Assembly (NCBI GenBank): GCA_026706225.1
Contig: JAPOZE010000295.1
Location: 1 to 8,824, forward strand
Source: Acidobacteriota bacterium
Lineage (GTDB): Bacteria > Acidobacteriota > Terriglobia > Versatilivoradales > Versatilivoraceae
Length of the DNA: 8,824 nucleotides
Direction of reading: 5' to 3'
In this document: positions 1-8,418 of the stretch, piece by piece
How the letters are laid out: each line of letters begins with the position of its first letter
How positions within the stretch are numbered: the stretch's first letter is position 1
Program-made: the position numbers and the translations under genes
The notes under the pieces: model-generated
The model's input: the letters and a program-made list of their open reading frames with translations, nothing else
Database searches by the model: none
Told to the model about the DNA's origin: nothing

Positions 1-1
1 C

Positions 2-454
2 TCAGGCCCTGTTGACGCCGGTCCCAGGCTTCCCGGACTGGATGGGCGAAAGATGAGCAAGAGTTACGGCAACGATATCTCGCTTTCCGACTCCCCCCAG
101 ACCATTCGCGCCAAGGTCAGGACAATGATGACCGACCCGGCCCGAAAGCGCCGCCACGATCCGGGGAATCCTGAAATCTGTCCGGTTTTTTCCTACCACA
201 AGATCTATTCGTCCCGGGAGACTCAGGCGACTGTCGATAGAGAATGCCGAACGGCCGGGATCGGTTGCGTTGACTGCAAGAATCGGATGAGCGACGGCTT
301 GATCCGGGAGTTGTCCCCCCTGCTGGAACGCCGGCAGCACTATGCGGGCCGCCGCCAGGAGATCGATGAGATCATCCAGGACGGGAATCGACGGGCCGCC
401 CGGGAGGCCGGCGAGACCATGCAGGCCGTGCGACAGGCCATGAAGATGACCTGA
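2..454 (+). CDS. trpS: Tryptophanyl-tRNA synthetase, C-terminal part (5' end outside window)
   Basis: This is the 3' part of a class I aminoacyl-tRNA synthetase that charges tRNA-Trp with tryptophan in the cytoplasm. The reading frame is open from base 2 and gives 150 residues ending at TGA 452-454. Near its start it reads PGLDGRKMSKSYGN, which contains the KMSKS ATP-binding signature in the context typical of TrpS. The stretch RTMMTDPARKRRHDPGNPE follows, as expected for the family, and the C-terminus is a charged helical region (residues about 95-150). The Rossmann part with the HIGH motif must lie upstream. The internal ATG at 53 is the Met of KMSKS and not a start. The gene ends 9 bases before scpA, which suggests co-transcription. 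TrpS is clearly favoured over TyrRS by the DGRKMSKSYGN context. Confidence 0.93.
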   Translation, partial: SGPVDAGPRLPGLDGRKMSKSYGNDISLSDSPQTIRAKVRTMMTDPARKRRHDPGNPEICPVFSYHKIYSSRETQATVDRECRTAGIGCVDCKNRMSDGLIRELSPLLERRQHYAGRRQEIDEIIQDGNRRAAREAGETMQAVRQAMKMT

Positions 455-463
455 CAACCACCC

Positions 464-1255
464 ATGGACGATCCCTACAGGATTCGGTTGCCGGCCTACG
501 AGGGCCCCCTGGATCTGCTGCTGGAGCTGATCCGCAAGCAGCAGATCGACATCTACGATATCCCCATCGCCAGGATCACGCGCCAGTACCTGGACACGAT
601 CCAGGCCATGCAGGAACTGGACATCAAGCTGGCCGGCGAGTTTCTGCTCATGGCGGCGACCCTCATCCACATCAAGTCCAGGATGCTCCTGCCGGCCGAT
701 CCGCTTCAGCCTGACAGCCGGGAAGAAGATCCCCGGGCCGAGCTGGTGCATCGGCTGCTGGAGCACGAAAAGTTCAAAAACGCCGCCCAAATGCTTCACC
801 AGAAGGGACTGTTGGAGCGGTCGAGCTGGACCCTGCCGGGCGTGAGGGATTATCAGGACGAAACCGTCGATCCCGAGCTGAAAGCCAGCTCATTCGACCT
901 GATCATCTGTTTCCACAGAATCCAGGAGCGGCGCGCGGCCGCCCGAGCGATGGAAATCGAGCAGGAGGAGGTAACCATCGGGAGGGTTCTGCAGGACTTG
1001 AAGACCATATTCGAGGATTCCCGGGGCGAGGTTTCCGTCGACCGGTTGTTTGCCCTCTATCGGAGCCGAAAGGCCCTGGTGGTGGTCTTTGTGGCCCTGC
1101 TGGAAATGTCCTATCTGCAAGCCATTGTTCTGGTTCAGGAGGAGCGCTTCGGAGAAATCATGGCCAGGCGCAAGAAGCGATTTGCCGACGTGATGGGCGA
1201 CCTTGAACAATGGACGGGCAGGATAGAGTTGGCAGTGGCCGGCAAACCCTCGTGA
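464..1255 (+). CDS. scpA: Segregation and condensation protein A (kleisin)
   Basis: ScpA is the bacterial kleisin that bridges the heads of the SMC dimer and, with ScpB, forms the condensin-like complex that compacts and segregates the chromosome. The 263-residue length is normal for the family. The N-terminal block (residues about 4-70) contains the hallmark YEGPLDLLLELIRKQQIDIYD, followed by ITRQYL and a helix with LIHIKSRMLLP, the SMC-neck-binding part. The middle is charged and variable. The C-terminus (about 185-250) looks like the winged-helix kleisin end that binds the SMC cap (VSVDRLFALYRSRKALVVVF, then LLEMSYLQA). The ATG at 464 is chosen because the conserved N-terminus begins right after it; no strong Shine-Dalgarno sequence is visible. 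The stop codon falls 14 bases before the preferred scpB start, so the two genes are probably translationally linked. Confidence 0.96.
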   Translation: MDDPYRIRLPAYEGPLDLLLELIRKQQIDIYDIPIARITRQYLDTIQAMQELDIKLAGEFLLMAATLIHIKSRMLLPADPLQPDSREEDPRAELVHRLLEHEKFKNAAQMLHQKGLLERSSWTLPGVRDYQDETVDPELKASSFDLIICFHRIQERRAAARAMEIEQEEVTIGRVLQDLKTIFEDSRGEVSVDRLFALYRSRKALVVVFVALLEMSYLQAIVLVQEERFGEIMARRKKRFADVMGDLEQWTGRIELAVAGKPS

Positions 1256-1259
1256 TGTT

Positions 1260-1263
1260 GGAG
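1260..1263 (+). promoter_or_regulatory. Ribosome binding site of scpB
   Basis: GGAG lies 6 bases before the ATG at 1270 and just after the scpA stop codon. It supports the start at 1270 over the ATG at 1255, which overlaps the scpA stop as ATGA-type coupling (TGATG) and would add five residues. Confidence 0.6.
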
Positions 1264-1269
1264 TGTGGG

Positions 1270-1953
<684 letters not shown>

Positions 1954-1958
1954 GAACC

Positions 1959-2696
1959 ATGGCGACGGATCGGCTGCAGAAAGTCATAGCCAACGCCGGC
2001 ATCTGTTCCCGACGCCAGGCCGAGCTGATGATTCAGGAGGGAAGGGTTTGCGTCAACGGCAAGCCGGTCATTCGCCCGGGTGCGAAAGTGGATCCGTCCC
2101 GTGATCACGTTCGCGTCGACGGGAAACGCCTTCGCGGCCCGGCACGACGGACCTATCTGCTCCTGAACAAGCCGCGAGGGTATCTGTGCACGCTTTCGGA
2201 CCCGGCCGGAAGGCCGCTGGTGGGCCAGCTCATTCGGGGGTGCCCACCGGGAGTGAGCTCAGTCGGCCGTCTGGATTTCAACACCGAGGGGCTGTTGCTG
2301 TTGACCAACGACGGCGAATTCGCAAACCGGGTCGCATCGGCCGGACACCATTGCCCCAAGAGCTATATGGCCAAGGTGCGGGGGATCCCCAGTCGGGCGA
2401 TCTTGGAAAGGATCTCGAAAGGGCTCTCCCTGGACGGAAGGAAATTGGCGCCCTGCAAGGTCGCGGTGGTGAAGCCGGGCGGCAACTGTTGGCTGAGAAT
2501 CACCTTGATCGAGGGCAGGAACAACCAGATTCGCAAAATGTTTGACCGTGTCGGACACTCTGTGATCAAGTTACGGCGCGTCCAGATCGGTTTTTTGAAA
2601 GACGTCCGGCTCAAACCGGGAGAGTACCGCCACTTGAGCCGCCTGGAAGTGATGCGCTTCCTGGATTCGACGGCGGACATACGCAGGGAAGCCTGA
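1959..2696 (+). CDS. rluB: RluB/RsuA-family rRNA pseudouridine synthase with S4 domain
   Basis: This enzyme converts a specific rRNA uridine to pseudouridine. Residues about 3-50 form the S4 RNA-binding domain (DRLQKVIANAGICSRRQAE, then GRVCVNGKPV). The catalytic domain carries SVGRLDFNTEGLLLLTNDGE at residues 101-120, with the catalytic Asp at D106. Further along is the conserved ITLIEGRNNQIRKMFDRVGH block and the VIKLRRVQIG element. The 245-residue length fits the RsuA/RluB/RluE/RluF group. Presence directly after scpAB is a common bacterial arrangement and favours RluB (large-subunit helix 80/90 region in E. coli), but RsuA-like specificity for 16S rRNA cannot be excluded from sequence alone. 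The start ATG 1959 has AGGA at 1952-1955, overlapping the scpB stop with short spacing, so coupling to scpB is likely. Confidence 0.92.
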   Translation: MATDRLQKVIANAGICSRRQAELMIQEGRVCVNGKPVIRPGAKVDPSRDHVRVDGKRLRGPARRTYLLLNKPRGYLCTLSDPAGRPLVGQLIRGCPPGVSSVGRLDFNTEGLLLLTNDGEFANRVASAGHHCPKSYMAKVRGIPSRAILERISKGLSLDGRKLAPCKVAVVKPGGNCWLRITLIEGRNNQIRKMFDRVGHSVIKLRRVQIGFLKDVRLKPGEYRHLSRLEVMRFLDSTADIRREA

Positions 2697-2771
2697 GGCT
2701 CGCCGCCTCGGATCGGATGCGGCAAAACGGGAAGGGCCCGGATTTTCATCCCTGGCGGCCCACAAGGGGCA

Positions 2772-2809
2772 CGTTTCAGGCATCGGCTTCGCTCAGCCCG
2801 AAACGCCTG
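2772..2809 (+). repeat. Overlapping inverted repeats in the gap after the pseudouridine synthase
   Basis: CGTTTC at 2772-2777 pairs with GAAACG at 2800-2805, and inside it GGCT (2785-2788) can pair with AGCC (2795-2798). A competing pairing joins CAGGC (2777-2781) with GCCTG (2805-2809). No T-run follows, so this is not a convincing intrinsic terminator. The surrounding 179-base gap (2697-2875) holds no other gene that I can support. Confidence 0.3.
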
Positions 2810-2875
2810 GAAGCGTCTCGGGTGTTTCATTGGCAATCGGGCGGGATGTGCGGGATGGTCCCAGCCTGTGGACCC

Positions 2876-3283
2876 ATGAACAATCCTACGGAAATCAAGC
2901 GGCTGCTCGAATGTTCCAGGTCCATTGCCGTGGTCGGTCTATCGGCCAATCCAGGCAGGCCCAGCCATGCGGTGTCTCGCTACATGCAGACTCAGGGCTA
3001 CCGTATCGTTCCCGTAAATCCAAACCACCAGGCGGTCCTGGGAGAAATCTGCTACCCCAGCCTGCTCGACATTCCTCCTTCCACTCCCATCGATCTGGTC
3101 AATGTCTTCCGTCGCCCGGATGCCGTCCCTCTGGTGGTGGATCAGACCATGCAGTTGGGTGTCCGGGCGATCTGGATGCAGGAGGGTGTCATTGACGTGA
3201 AGGCTGCCCGGCAGGCCGAGCGCGCCGGATTGACGGTGGTCATGGATCGGTGCCTGCTCAAGGAGCACAGCAAGTATATATAG
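2876..3283 (+). CDS. CoA-binding domain protein (YccU-like)
   Basis: This is a small single-domain Rossmann-fold protein of the CoA_binding family (YccU-like), cytoplasmic, with a likely nucleotide or CoA ligand and no assigned reaction. The 135 residues from ATG 2876 match the family's usual length of about 130-150. The N-terminus has the glycine-containing beta-alpha-beta loop SIAVVGLSANPGRPSHAVS (residues about 15-35), followed by GYRIVPVNPNH. The middle has IDLVNVFRRPDAVP, and the C-terminal part has AIWMQEGV and the conserved MDRCLLKEH containing a Cys. In-frame ATGs at 2846 and 2855 and an open frame back to 2717 exist, but those extra residues do not resemble the family, so 2876 is preferred; no strong ribosome binding site separates the options. 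The last codons form the left arm of a terminator. Confidence 0.88.
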   Translation: MNNPTEIKRLLECSRSIAVVGLSANPGRPSHAVSRYMQTQGYRIVPVNPNHQAVLGEICYPSLLDIPPSTPIDLVNVFRRPDAVPLVVDQTMQLGVRAIWMQEGVIDVKAARQAERAGLTVVMDRCLLKEHSKYI

Positions 3284-3296
3284 TGCTCCTTTGTTT
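3260..3296 (+). terminator. Intrinsic (Rho-independent) terminator overlapping the CoA-binding gene end
   Basis: A perfect 9-base stem, AAGGAGCAC (3260-3268) with GTGCTCCTT (3283-3291), closes a 14-base A/T-rich loop and runs into a T-rich stretch, TTTGTTT (3290-3296). The left arm lies inside the last codons of the CoA-binding gene, and the TAG stop (3281-3283) sits at the loop-stem border. It should end transcription of the upstream unit, so the M23 peptidase gene would need its own promoter. Confidence 0.75.
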
Positions 3297-3341
3297 GCAG
3301 CCCCGCTGAGGCACGACGCCCTATCCAACCCTTTTGCTTGA

Positions 3342-4763
3342 ATGCGTCGGAACGATCTGTTAGGTTGGGTCCTTTCCTGGCGTTTCAAGAAAACCGAATC
3401 CGGTCTGAATTCCTCCCTTGGGTGGGCCATGGCGCAGCAACGACCTGGCGGTTTCGCTTCCAGGCTGAACGAACGGATCGAGTCCGTTGTCCTGGTCGGC
3501 GCAATCGTGGGGATGTCCCTGGTCTGGTTGTGGCTGCTGCCCGACGATCCCTCGGCAGCACCCAGGCAACCCACCGAGCACCGAAGCCCTCCTGCCCCCG
3601 ACCGCCCCGCGGCGCCACCCCAACTGAGGGTCATCGAGGGGAAGGTCCCAAGAAACGCCACCTTCGGCCAATTGATGAGTGGCCACGGCTTTTCCCCTGA
3701 GCTGGTTTACCAGGTGGTCCGTGCCAGCCGGCCCGTCTACAACCTGGCCAGACTCCGGGCAGGGAACCGGTTCGAGTTGGAACGGCTCGCGGACGGCAGG
3801 CTGAACGCATTCCGCTACCAGGTGGACGCCTTCAAGTATCTGGCGGTGGATCGCAGCGAGGATGACTTTCGGGCTCGATTCATTGCCATCGAGTACGAAA
3901 AGCGCGAAATGCCGGTGGTTGGAACCATTGAATCCTCCTTGTTCGGCACGCTTTCCGACTTGCAGGAAAAGGACCAGTTGGCGCTGGACATGGCTGAGAT
4001 CTTTTCCTGGGACATTGACTTCAACACCGAGATCCGGAGAGGAGACCACTTTCGCCTGATGGTCGAAAAGCTCTACCTGGAAGATCGAATGGTCCGGTAT
4101 GGAAACATCCTGGCGGTGGAGTTCCATAACGCGGGCAAACGCTATACCGGATACCGTTTCGAAGATCCCGAGGGTGAGGTGGGCTATTTCAACGAGCGCG
4201 GGCGATCGCTCAAACGGGATTTTCTGAGATCTCCGGTGAAGTTTTCCCGCATCAGCTCGCGATTTTCCTACAGGAGGCTTCATCCCATCCTGAGAAAGCG
4301 ACGGCCGCACCTCGGAGTGGACTACGCGGCGCCGACGGGTACTCGGGTTGTGGCTGCCGGCAACGGCCGCGTTCGGTTCCGCGGATGGAAGGGGGGCTAC
4401 GGCAACCTGGTTGAAATCAGGCACGGCAACGGGTTTACGACCTACTACGCCCACTTGTCCCGCTTTGCCAGAGGATTGCGGAGGGGCTCGAAAGTCATCC
4501 AGGGCCAGGTGATTGGATACGTGGGGTCGACAGGACTGTCCACCGGCCCCCACCTGGATTACCGAGTGCGGCGAGACGGTGTCTTTGTGAATCCGCTCAC
4601 TCTCAAGATGAAGCCGTCAAAGCCGCTGAAGCCTGAATACCGGAGTGCGTTTCGCCAAGTCAAGCTGAAGTGGCAGCAACAGTTGGCGGCACTCGCTCCT
4701 CCACCGGAACAAACACGCCAAGCCAGTTCGTCCCACGGCTTTGAGGCAGACTTCATCTACTAG
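3342..4763 (+). CDS. Membrane-anchored M23 (LytM/MepM-type) peptidase
   Basis: M23 enzymes are zinc endopeptidases that cut peptidoglycan cross-links, or activate amidases when degenerate. From ATG 3342 the protein has 473 residues. One transmembrane helix spans about residues 48-66 (VVLVGAIVGMSLVWLWLL), followed by a Pro-rich linker (70-95) and a LysM/OapA- or Csd3-like domain (about 99-170, with GHGFSPELVYQVV and LRAGNRFEL). The M23 domain (about 300-420) begins with RISSRFSYRRLHPILRKRRP. Zinc ligands H323 and D327 (HLGVD) and active-site H371 (YYAHLS) are present. The last motif is GPHLDYRV: H404 is kept, but the second His of the usual HxH is D406. The N-terminus faces the cytoplasm and the catalytic part the periplasm. 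The start is uncertain: ATG 3429 (M30) also precedes the helix, and neither has a good ribosome binding site. Confidence 0.9.
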   Translation: MRRNDLLGWVLSWRFKKTESGLNSSLGWAMAQQRPGGFASRLNERIESVVLVGAIVGMSLVWLWLLPDDPSAAPRQPTEHRSPPAPDRPAAPPQLRVIEGKVPRNATFGQLMSGHGFSPELVYQVVRASRPVYNLARLRAGNRFELERLADGRLNAFRYQVDAFKYLAVDRSEDDFRARFIAIEYEKREMPVVGTIESSLFGTLSDLQEKDQLALDMAEIFSWDIDFNTEIRRGDHFRLMVEKLYLEDRMVRYGNILAVEFHNAGKRYTGYRFEDPEGEVGYFNERGRSLKRDFLRSPVKFSRISSRFSYRRLHPILRKRRPHLGVDYAAPTGTRVVAAGNGRVRFRGWKGGYGNLVEIRHGNGFTTYYAHLSRFARGLRRGSKVIQGQVIGYVGSTGLSTGPHLDYRVRRDGVFVNPLTLKMKPSKPLKPEYRSAFRQVKLKWQQQLAALAPPPEQTRQASSSHGFEADFIY

Positions 4764-4813
4764 GTTTCCCTGCCCCGCACGTTCCGGATAGTGCCGGCGA
4801 GCGGTGACTCCCC

Positions 4814-4818
4814 GGAGG
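4814..4818 (+). promoter_or_regulatory. Strong ribosome binding site deciding a GTG start
   Basis: GGAGG lies 6 bases before GTG 4825. It favours that start over the in-frame GTG at 4804, which would add seven residues and place this Shine-Dalgarno sequence inside the gene. Confidence 0.8.
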
Positions 4819-4824
4819 TTCCCG

Positions 4825-6396
4825 GTGAACATTCTGCTTTTTTCGATGCCGGACTCGTTTGAGCACATGCCCACCGTTGCCATTCGCATGCCCAATGGCG
4901 CCCTGACGTCGCTGGCAGGCAACGTGGACCCTCATCATCGGGTGTCGGTAGCCGACCTCATCCTGGTGCAGGATCGGGTTCGTGAAACCGTTATTCGCCT
5001 GGTTCAGGAGCATCAGCCCGATGTGGTCGGGCTTTCGGTGATGACTTTCCAGCGCCACACCGCTCGAAAGATCATCAGCCTGGTGCGCCGGCTCAAGCCC
5101 GATGCGCATATCGTGGTGGGGGGCTACGATCCCAGCATGGATCGGGTTGCCTACACCCGCCCTTTGCCCGGGAGGCCCGACTTTGTCGTACGCGGGGAGG
5201 GAGAGAAGACCTTTCGGGAACTGCTGAGAGCCCTGGAAAACGGCAGGGACTACTCCGCCATCGCCGGATTGTCCTATCGCCAGGGAGACCGTTTTCACCA
5301 CAATCTGGAGCGCCCGGTAAGCTCACTGACGGGCGAGGAAGTCCAGTTGCCCCGCAGAGATACCCGGGTTCTCCACGGATACACTTTGCTGGGAAGGCCG
5401 GTTGACGTTGTCGAAACCTCCCGCGGCTGCACCTACGATTGCAGCTTTTGCTCCATCATCGAAATGCGCGGGCGAAACTTCCACACCTTCACCATCGATC
5501 GGGTCATCGAGGATATTCGCGACGCCTACCGGCGCGGAACCCGGGCCGTCTTCCTGGTGGACGACAACATCACCCTGAACGTGCACCGCTTTGAAGCCTT
5601 TTGCCGGGCAATCGTCGCCGCCGGTCTGAACGACGTCGACTACATTCTTCAAGGAATGACCTCGGCATTGGCCAACCATGGAGAACGCCTGGCGCCGCTC
5701 ATGCGCCGGGCGGGCTTCCGCTACGTGTTCCTGGGGATAGAAAACATCCTGGAAGAAGACCTGAAATTCCTGCGGGCCAGCTCCAAGAACCAGGAGCGCC
5801 AGAATGGACGCGCGGTGGGCAATGCCTCCATTCGGGCCATCGAGTACCTCCATCAGAACGGGATTTACGTGGTCGGCGGACTCATTGTGGGAAATCCGGA
5901 AGACACCCGGGAATCCATTCTGACCAACCTGGAGTTCGCGAAAAAATACATCGACTGGCCCTACATTCAACACCCGACGCCCTATCCGGGCACTCCCATG
6001 ACCCTGGATTTCCGGGCCCGCAACCTGATCATCAATGAAGCCCTGGAGGAATACGACGGCACCACCGCCGTGGTGAAAACCGAGCACCTTTCGGCCCAGG
6101 AGATCGAGTTTCTTCGCTGGCAGGCCGAACGCTGGATCAAGACCCGGCATTTCCCGACGGCGTTGTGGCATAGCCCCGGATTCGTGCTTCGCCACGGACA
6201 CGAGATGTTGACCCATACCTTCCGGGGCAGCACCTGGAAATCGGCCTTGGGGCTGGAATCCCCCCGTCAGGCACATGAGCGCTACCGGGCCATCCGCAAA
6301 GCCGAAAGGAACTACCTGCCGCTCGAGGTCCCTTCCCAGGATGCCGTGGGCCTTCCGCGGGATTCCGCTTCCCGGCCGGTCCGAAAAACCGCATAG
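4825..6396 (+). CDS. Radical SAM protein with N-terminal B12-binding-like domain, substrate unknown
   Basis: The protein has 523 residues from GTG 4825, with the family-typical opening of a hydrophobic strand (NILLF). The N-terminal third resembles a cobalamin-binding Rossmann domain: HQPDVVGLSVMTF (63-75), IVVGGYDP (96-103) and DFVVRGEGEKTF (119-130). No DxHxxG cobalamin-ligand motif is visible, which is usual for this class. The radical SAM core starts with the cluster motif CTYDCSFC (C202, C206, C209; CxxxCxxC), preceded by VETSRG, and continues through VFLVDDNI, YVFLGIEN and YVVGGLIVGNPEDT (349-361). The C-terminal region (about 400-523) is family-specific and basic. Such proteins include methyltransferases, hopanoid- and lipid-modifying enzymes and cyclases, so the substrate cannot be named. 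It lies 61 bases after the peptidase and 74 bases before the dehydrogenase; neither neighbour indicates a pathway. Confidence 0.88.
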   Translation: MNILLFSMPDSFEHMPTVAIRMPNGALTSLAGNVDPHHRVSVADLILVQDRVRETVIRLVQEHQPDVVGLSVMTFQRHTARKIISLVRRLKPDAHIVVGGYDPSMDRVAYTRPLPGRPDFVVRGEGEKTFRELLRALENGRDYSAIAGLSYRQGDRFHHNLERPVSSLTGEEVQLPRRDTRVLHGYTLLGRPVDVVETSRGCTYDCSFCSIIEMRGRNFHTFTIDRVIEDIRDAYRRGTRAVFLVDDNITLNVHRFEAFCRAIVAAGLNDVDYILQGMTSALANHGERLAPLMRRAGFRYVFLGIENILEEDLKFLRASSKNQERQNGRAVGNASIRAIEYLHQNGIYVVGGLIVGNPEDTRESILTNLEFAKKYIDWPYIQHPTPYPGTPMTLDFRARNLIINEALEEYDGTTAVVKTEHLSAQEIEFLRWQAERWIKTRHFPTALWHSPGFVLRHGHEMLTHTFRGSTWKSALGLESPRQAHERYRAIRKAERNYLPLEVPSQDAVGLPRDSASRPVRKTA

Positions 6397-6470
6397 GGCT
6401 CCCGATCATCTTTTTCTTCCCTGATTCCAGCCTCCATTCCGTTGTTTTTCAAGCGATTGGTTGCTTGGCC

Positions 6471-8372
6471 ATGAAGCTATCCTTGAGACTACTGCGACTC
6501 ATTCCGTGGCTACGGTGGGGTTCGACTGTCCTGCTGCTCAGCCTGCCGGCAGCCTCCGGGAAAATTCTTGCCCAGCAATGGCCCCACTATGGCGGGGACC
6601 TGGCCGCACGGAAATATTCGGCCCTGGACCAGATCAACCGGGACAACGTCGCTCAACTGAAGGTCGCCTGGACCTACCACACCGGTGACGTCAGCGATGG
6701 ATCGAAGGTTCCGGTGCGGTCTGCCTTTGAATGCACGCCCCTGGAGGTCGACGGCGTCCTTTACCTGACCACGCCCTTTGGCCGGGCGATCGCTCTGGAC
6801 TCGGCCACGGGCAAGGAGATTTGGGCCTTCGACCCCAAGCTCGACAAGCATCGGCCCTACAATCTGTTCATCAATCGAGGTCCGGCCTATTGGCGTCGAG
6901 GCAAGCAGAAACGGCTCTATTGGGGGACACTGGACGGGCGGCTGTTTGCCTTGAATGCCCGCACCGGACGGCCGGTTGGGAGTTTCGGCAGGGGCGGCGT
7001 CCTGAATCTTCGAGCAGGAATGGCCGACCGCTTTCCGAAGCGCATCTACGGGGTGAGTTCACCCCCATTGATCTTCGAGAACCTGGTGATTGTGGGCTCG
7101 GTGGTGTCGGACGGTCTGCCCGAGGGGCCCGACGGAGACGTGCGGGCCTTCGATGCCGATTCCGGCCGACTGGTCTGGCGGTTCAACACGGTTCCCGCAC
7201 CCGGTGAGGTGGGCAACGACACCTGGGAAGGGGAGTCCTGGAAAAACCGGGGAGGGACCAATGTCTGGGCTCCCATGAGTTGCGATGCCGAGCGAGGCAT
7301 CCTCTATCTTCCGGTGAGCTCTCCTTCCCCGGACCGGTACGGAGGCGGGCGCAAGGGGAAGAACTGGTTCGGGGATTGCCTGGTCGCCCTGGACGTTCGC
7401 ACCGGTCGGCGGCTGTGGCACTACCAGATCACCCATCATGACCTTTGGGACTGGGACCTGCCGGCGCAACCCAACCTGGTTGAGGTGCGCCGCCAGGGAA
7501 AAACAGTGCCCGCGGTGGCCCAAATCACCAAGATGGGGTACGTCTTCGTGTTCGATCGGGTGACGGGGAAACCCCTGTTTCCGATTGAAGAGCGCCCCGT
7601 TCCTCCCAGCCCGGTCCCCGGAGAGGAAGCCTGGCCGACCCAGCCGGTACCGCTCAAGCCTCCGGCCATAGCCCGTCAAGGCATGACTCCCGACGAGATC
7701 AACCGCCTGGACCCCGAAACGGAGGCCGAGTGCCGGACCATTCTGGAAAAGGCGACCCTGGGCAAGATGTATCAGCCGCCCGGGCTGGAGTACACGGTGC
7801 TGTTCCCGGGCACCAATGGCGGACCCAATTGGGGTGGCGCATCCTACGATCCCACCTTGAACTTGCTGTTCATCAACTCCATGGATGTGGGCCAAGTGGT
7901 AAGGATGGTGGAAGGGCGGGCAGGGAGCCGCCTGCCCTATCTGGCCCGAGGCATTCGCCAGGGACGTTTCTGGGATTCCAGGCGGCTGCCCTGCCAGGCT
8001 CCGCCCTGGGGAACCCTGACGGCCATCGACCTGAACCAAGGAAGCTTGCGCTGGCAGGTGCCGCTCGGCCTGGTGGAGGAATTGGCAGCTCGCGGCATCA
8101 CCGGAACAGGCTCCCCCAATCTGGGTGGCTCCATCGTGACTGCCGGCGGCCTGGTGTTCATAGCTGCCACCAATGATCGGCGCTTTCGGGCTTTCCACTC
8201 CGAAACGGGCCGGGAGCTTTGGGTCACCCGGCTGGATTTCAGCGGTCACGCCACCCCCATGACCTTTTGGTCGAGGCGTTTGAAGAAGCAACTGGTGGTC
8301 ATCGCCGCCGGCGGCGGCAACAAGTACAACGACAGCTACGGCGATGCCCTGGTGGCCTTTGCCTTGCCATGA
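6471..8372 (+). CDS. Exported PQQ-dependent dehydrogenase, glucose-dehydrogenase type
   Basis: This quinoprotein oxidises a sugar or alcohol outside the cytoplasm using pyrroloquinoline quinone. It has 633 residues from ATG 6471. The signal peptide is basic then hydrophobic (LLRLIPWLRWG, STVLLLSLPAASG), with cleavage probable around residues 30-35. The mature protein begins QQWPHYGGDLAARKYSALDQI, typical of the family. Propeller blade motifs recur, for example ALDSATGKEIW, AFDADSGRLVW, ALDVRTGRRLW and AFHSETGRELW. THHDLWDWDLPAQP (321-334) and the K354 region (ITKMGYVFVFDRVTGK) match the mGDH active-site blocks; by memory these correspond to Asp466 and Lys493 of E. coli Gcd. Unlike Gcd (about 800 residues) it lacks the five-helix membrane anchor, and no CxxCH heme site is fused. 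A TTG at 6465 is an alternative start. The acceptor may be the cytochrome encoded next. Confidence 0.9.
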   Translation: MKLSLRLLRLIPWLRWGSTVLLLSLPAASGKILAQQWPHYGGDLAARKYSALDQINRDNVAQLKVAWTYHTGDVSDGSKVPVRSAFECTPLEVDGVLYLTTPFGRAIALDSATGKEIWAFDPKLDKHRPYNLFINRGPAYWRRGKQKRLYWGTLDGRLFALNARTGRPVGSFGRGGVLNLRAGMADRFPKRIYGVSSPPLIFENLVIVGSVVSDGLPEGPDGDVRAFDADSGRLVWRFNTVPAPGEVGNDTWEGESWKNRGGTNVWAPMSCDAERGILYLPVSSPSPDRYGGGRKGKNWFGDCLVALDVRTGRRLWHYQITHHDLWDWDLPAQPNLVEVRRQGKTVPAVAQITKMGYVFVFDRVTGKPLFPIEERPVPPSPVPGEEAWPTQPVPLKPPAIARQGMTPDEINRLDPETEAECRTILEKATLGKMYQPPGLEYTVLFPGTNGGPNWGGASYDPTLNLLFINSMDVGQVVRMVEGRAGSRLPYLARGIRQGRFWDSRRLPCQAPPWGTLTAIDLNQGSLRWQVPLGLVEELAARGITGTGSPNLGGSIVTAGGLVFIAATNDRRFRAFHSETGRELWVTRLDFSGHATPMTFWSRRLKKQLVVIAAGGGNKYNDSYGDALVAFALP

Positions 8373-8418
8373 AGCACCTTCCTTCACTGTCGGACCGGTC
8401 GGCTCCATGGCCACTCTC

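Noticed and set aside
3360..4553. Long minus-strand open frame (397 codons) opposite the M23 gene
   Set aside because: It lies wholly antisense to a gene with clear domain motifs, and its translation shows no family signature. GC-rich codon use on the + strand opens such frames by chance.
5323..6276. Minus-strand open frame (317 codons) opposite the radical SAM gene
   Set aside because: It has no recognisable motif and is antisense to a gene with an intact CxxxCxxC cluster site.
6388..6420. Possible terminator after the radical SAM gene (CGGT 6377-6380 with ACCG 6388-6391, T-run near 6411)
   Set aside because: The stem is only four bases and the T-run is about 20 bases away, too far for an intrinsic terminator.
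8393..8400. Palindrome GACCGGTC between the PQQ dehydrogenase and cytochrome genes
   Set aside because: An isolated 8-base palindrome in GC-rich DNA is expected by chance, and no second copy or promoter elements accompany it.
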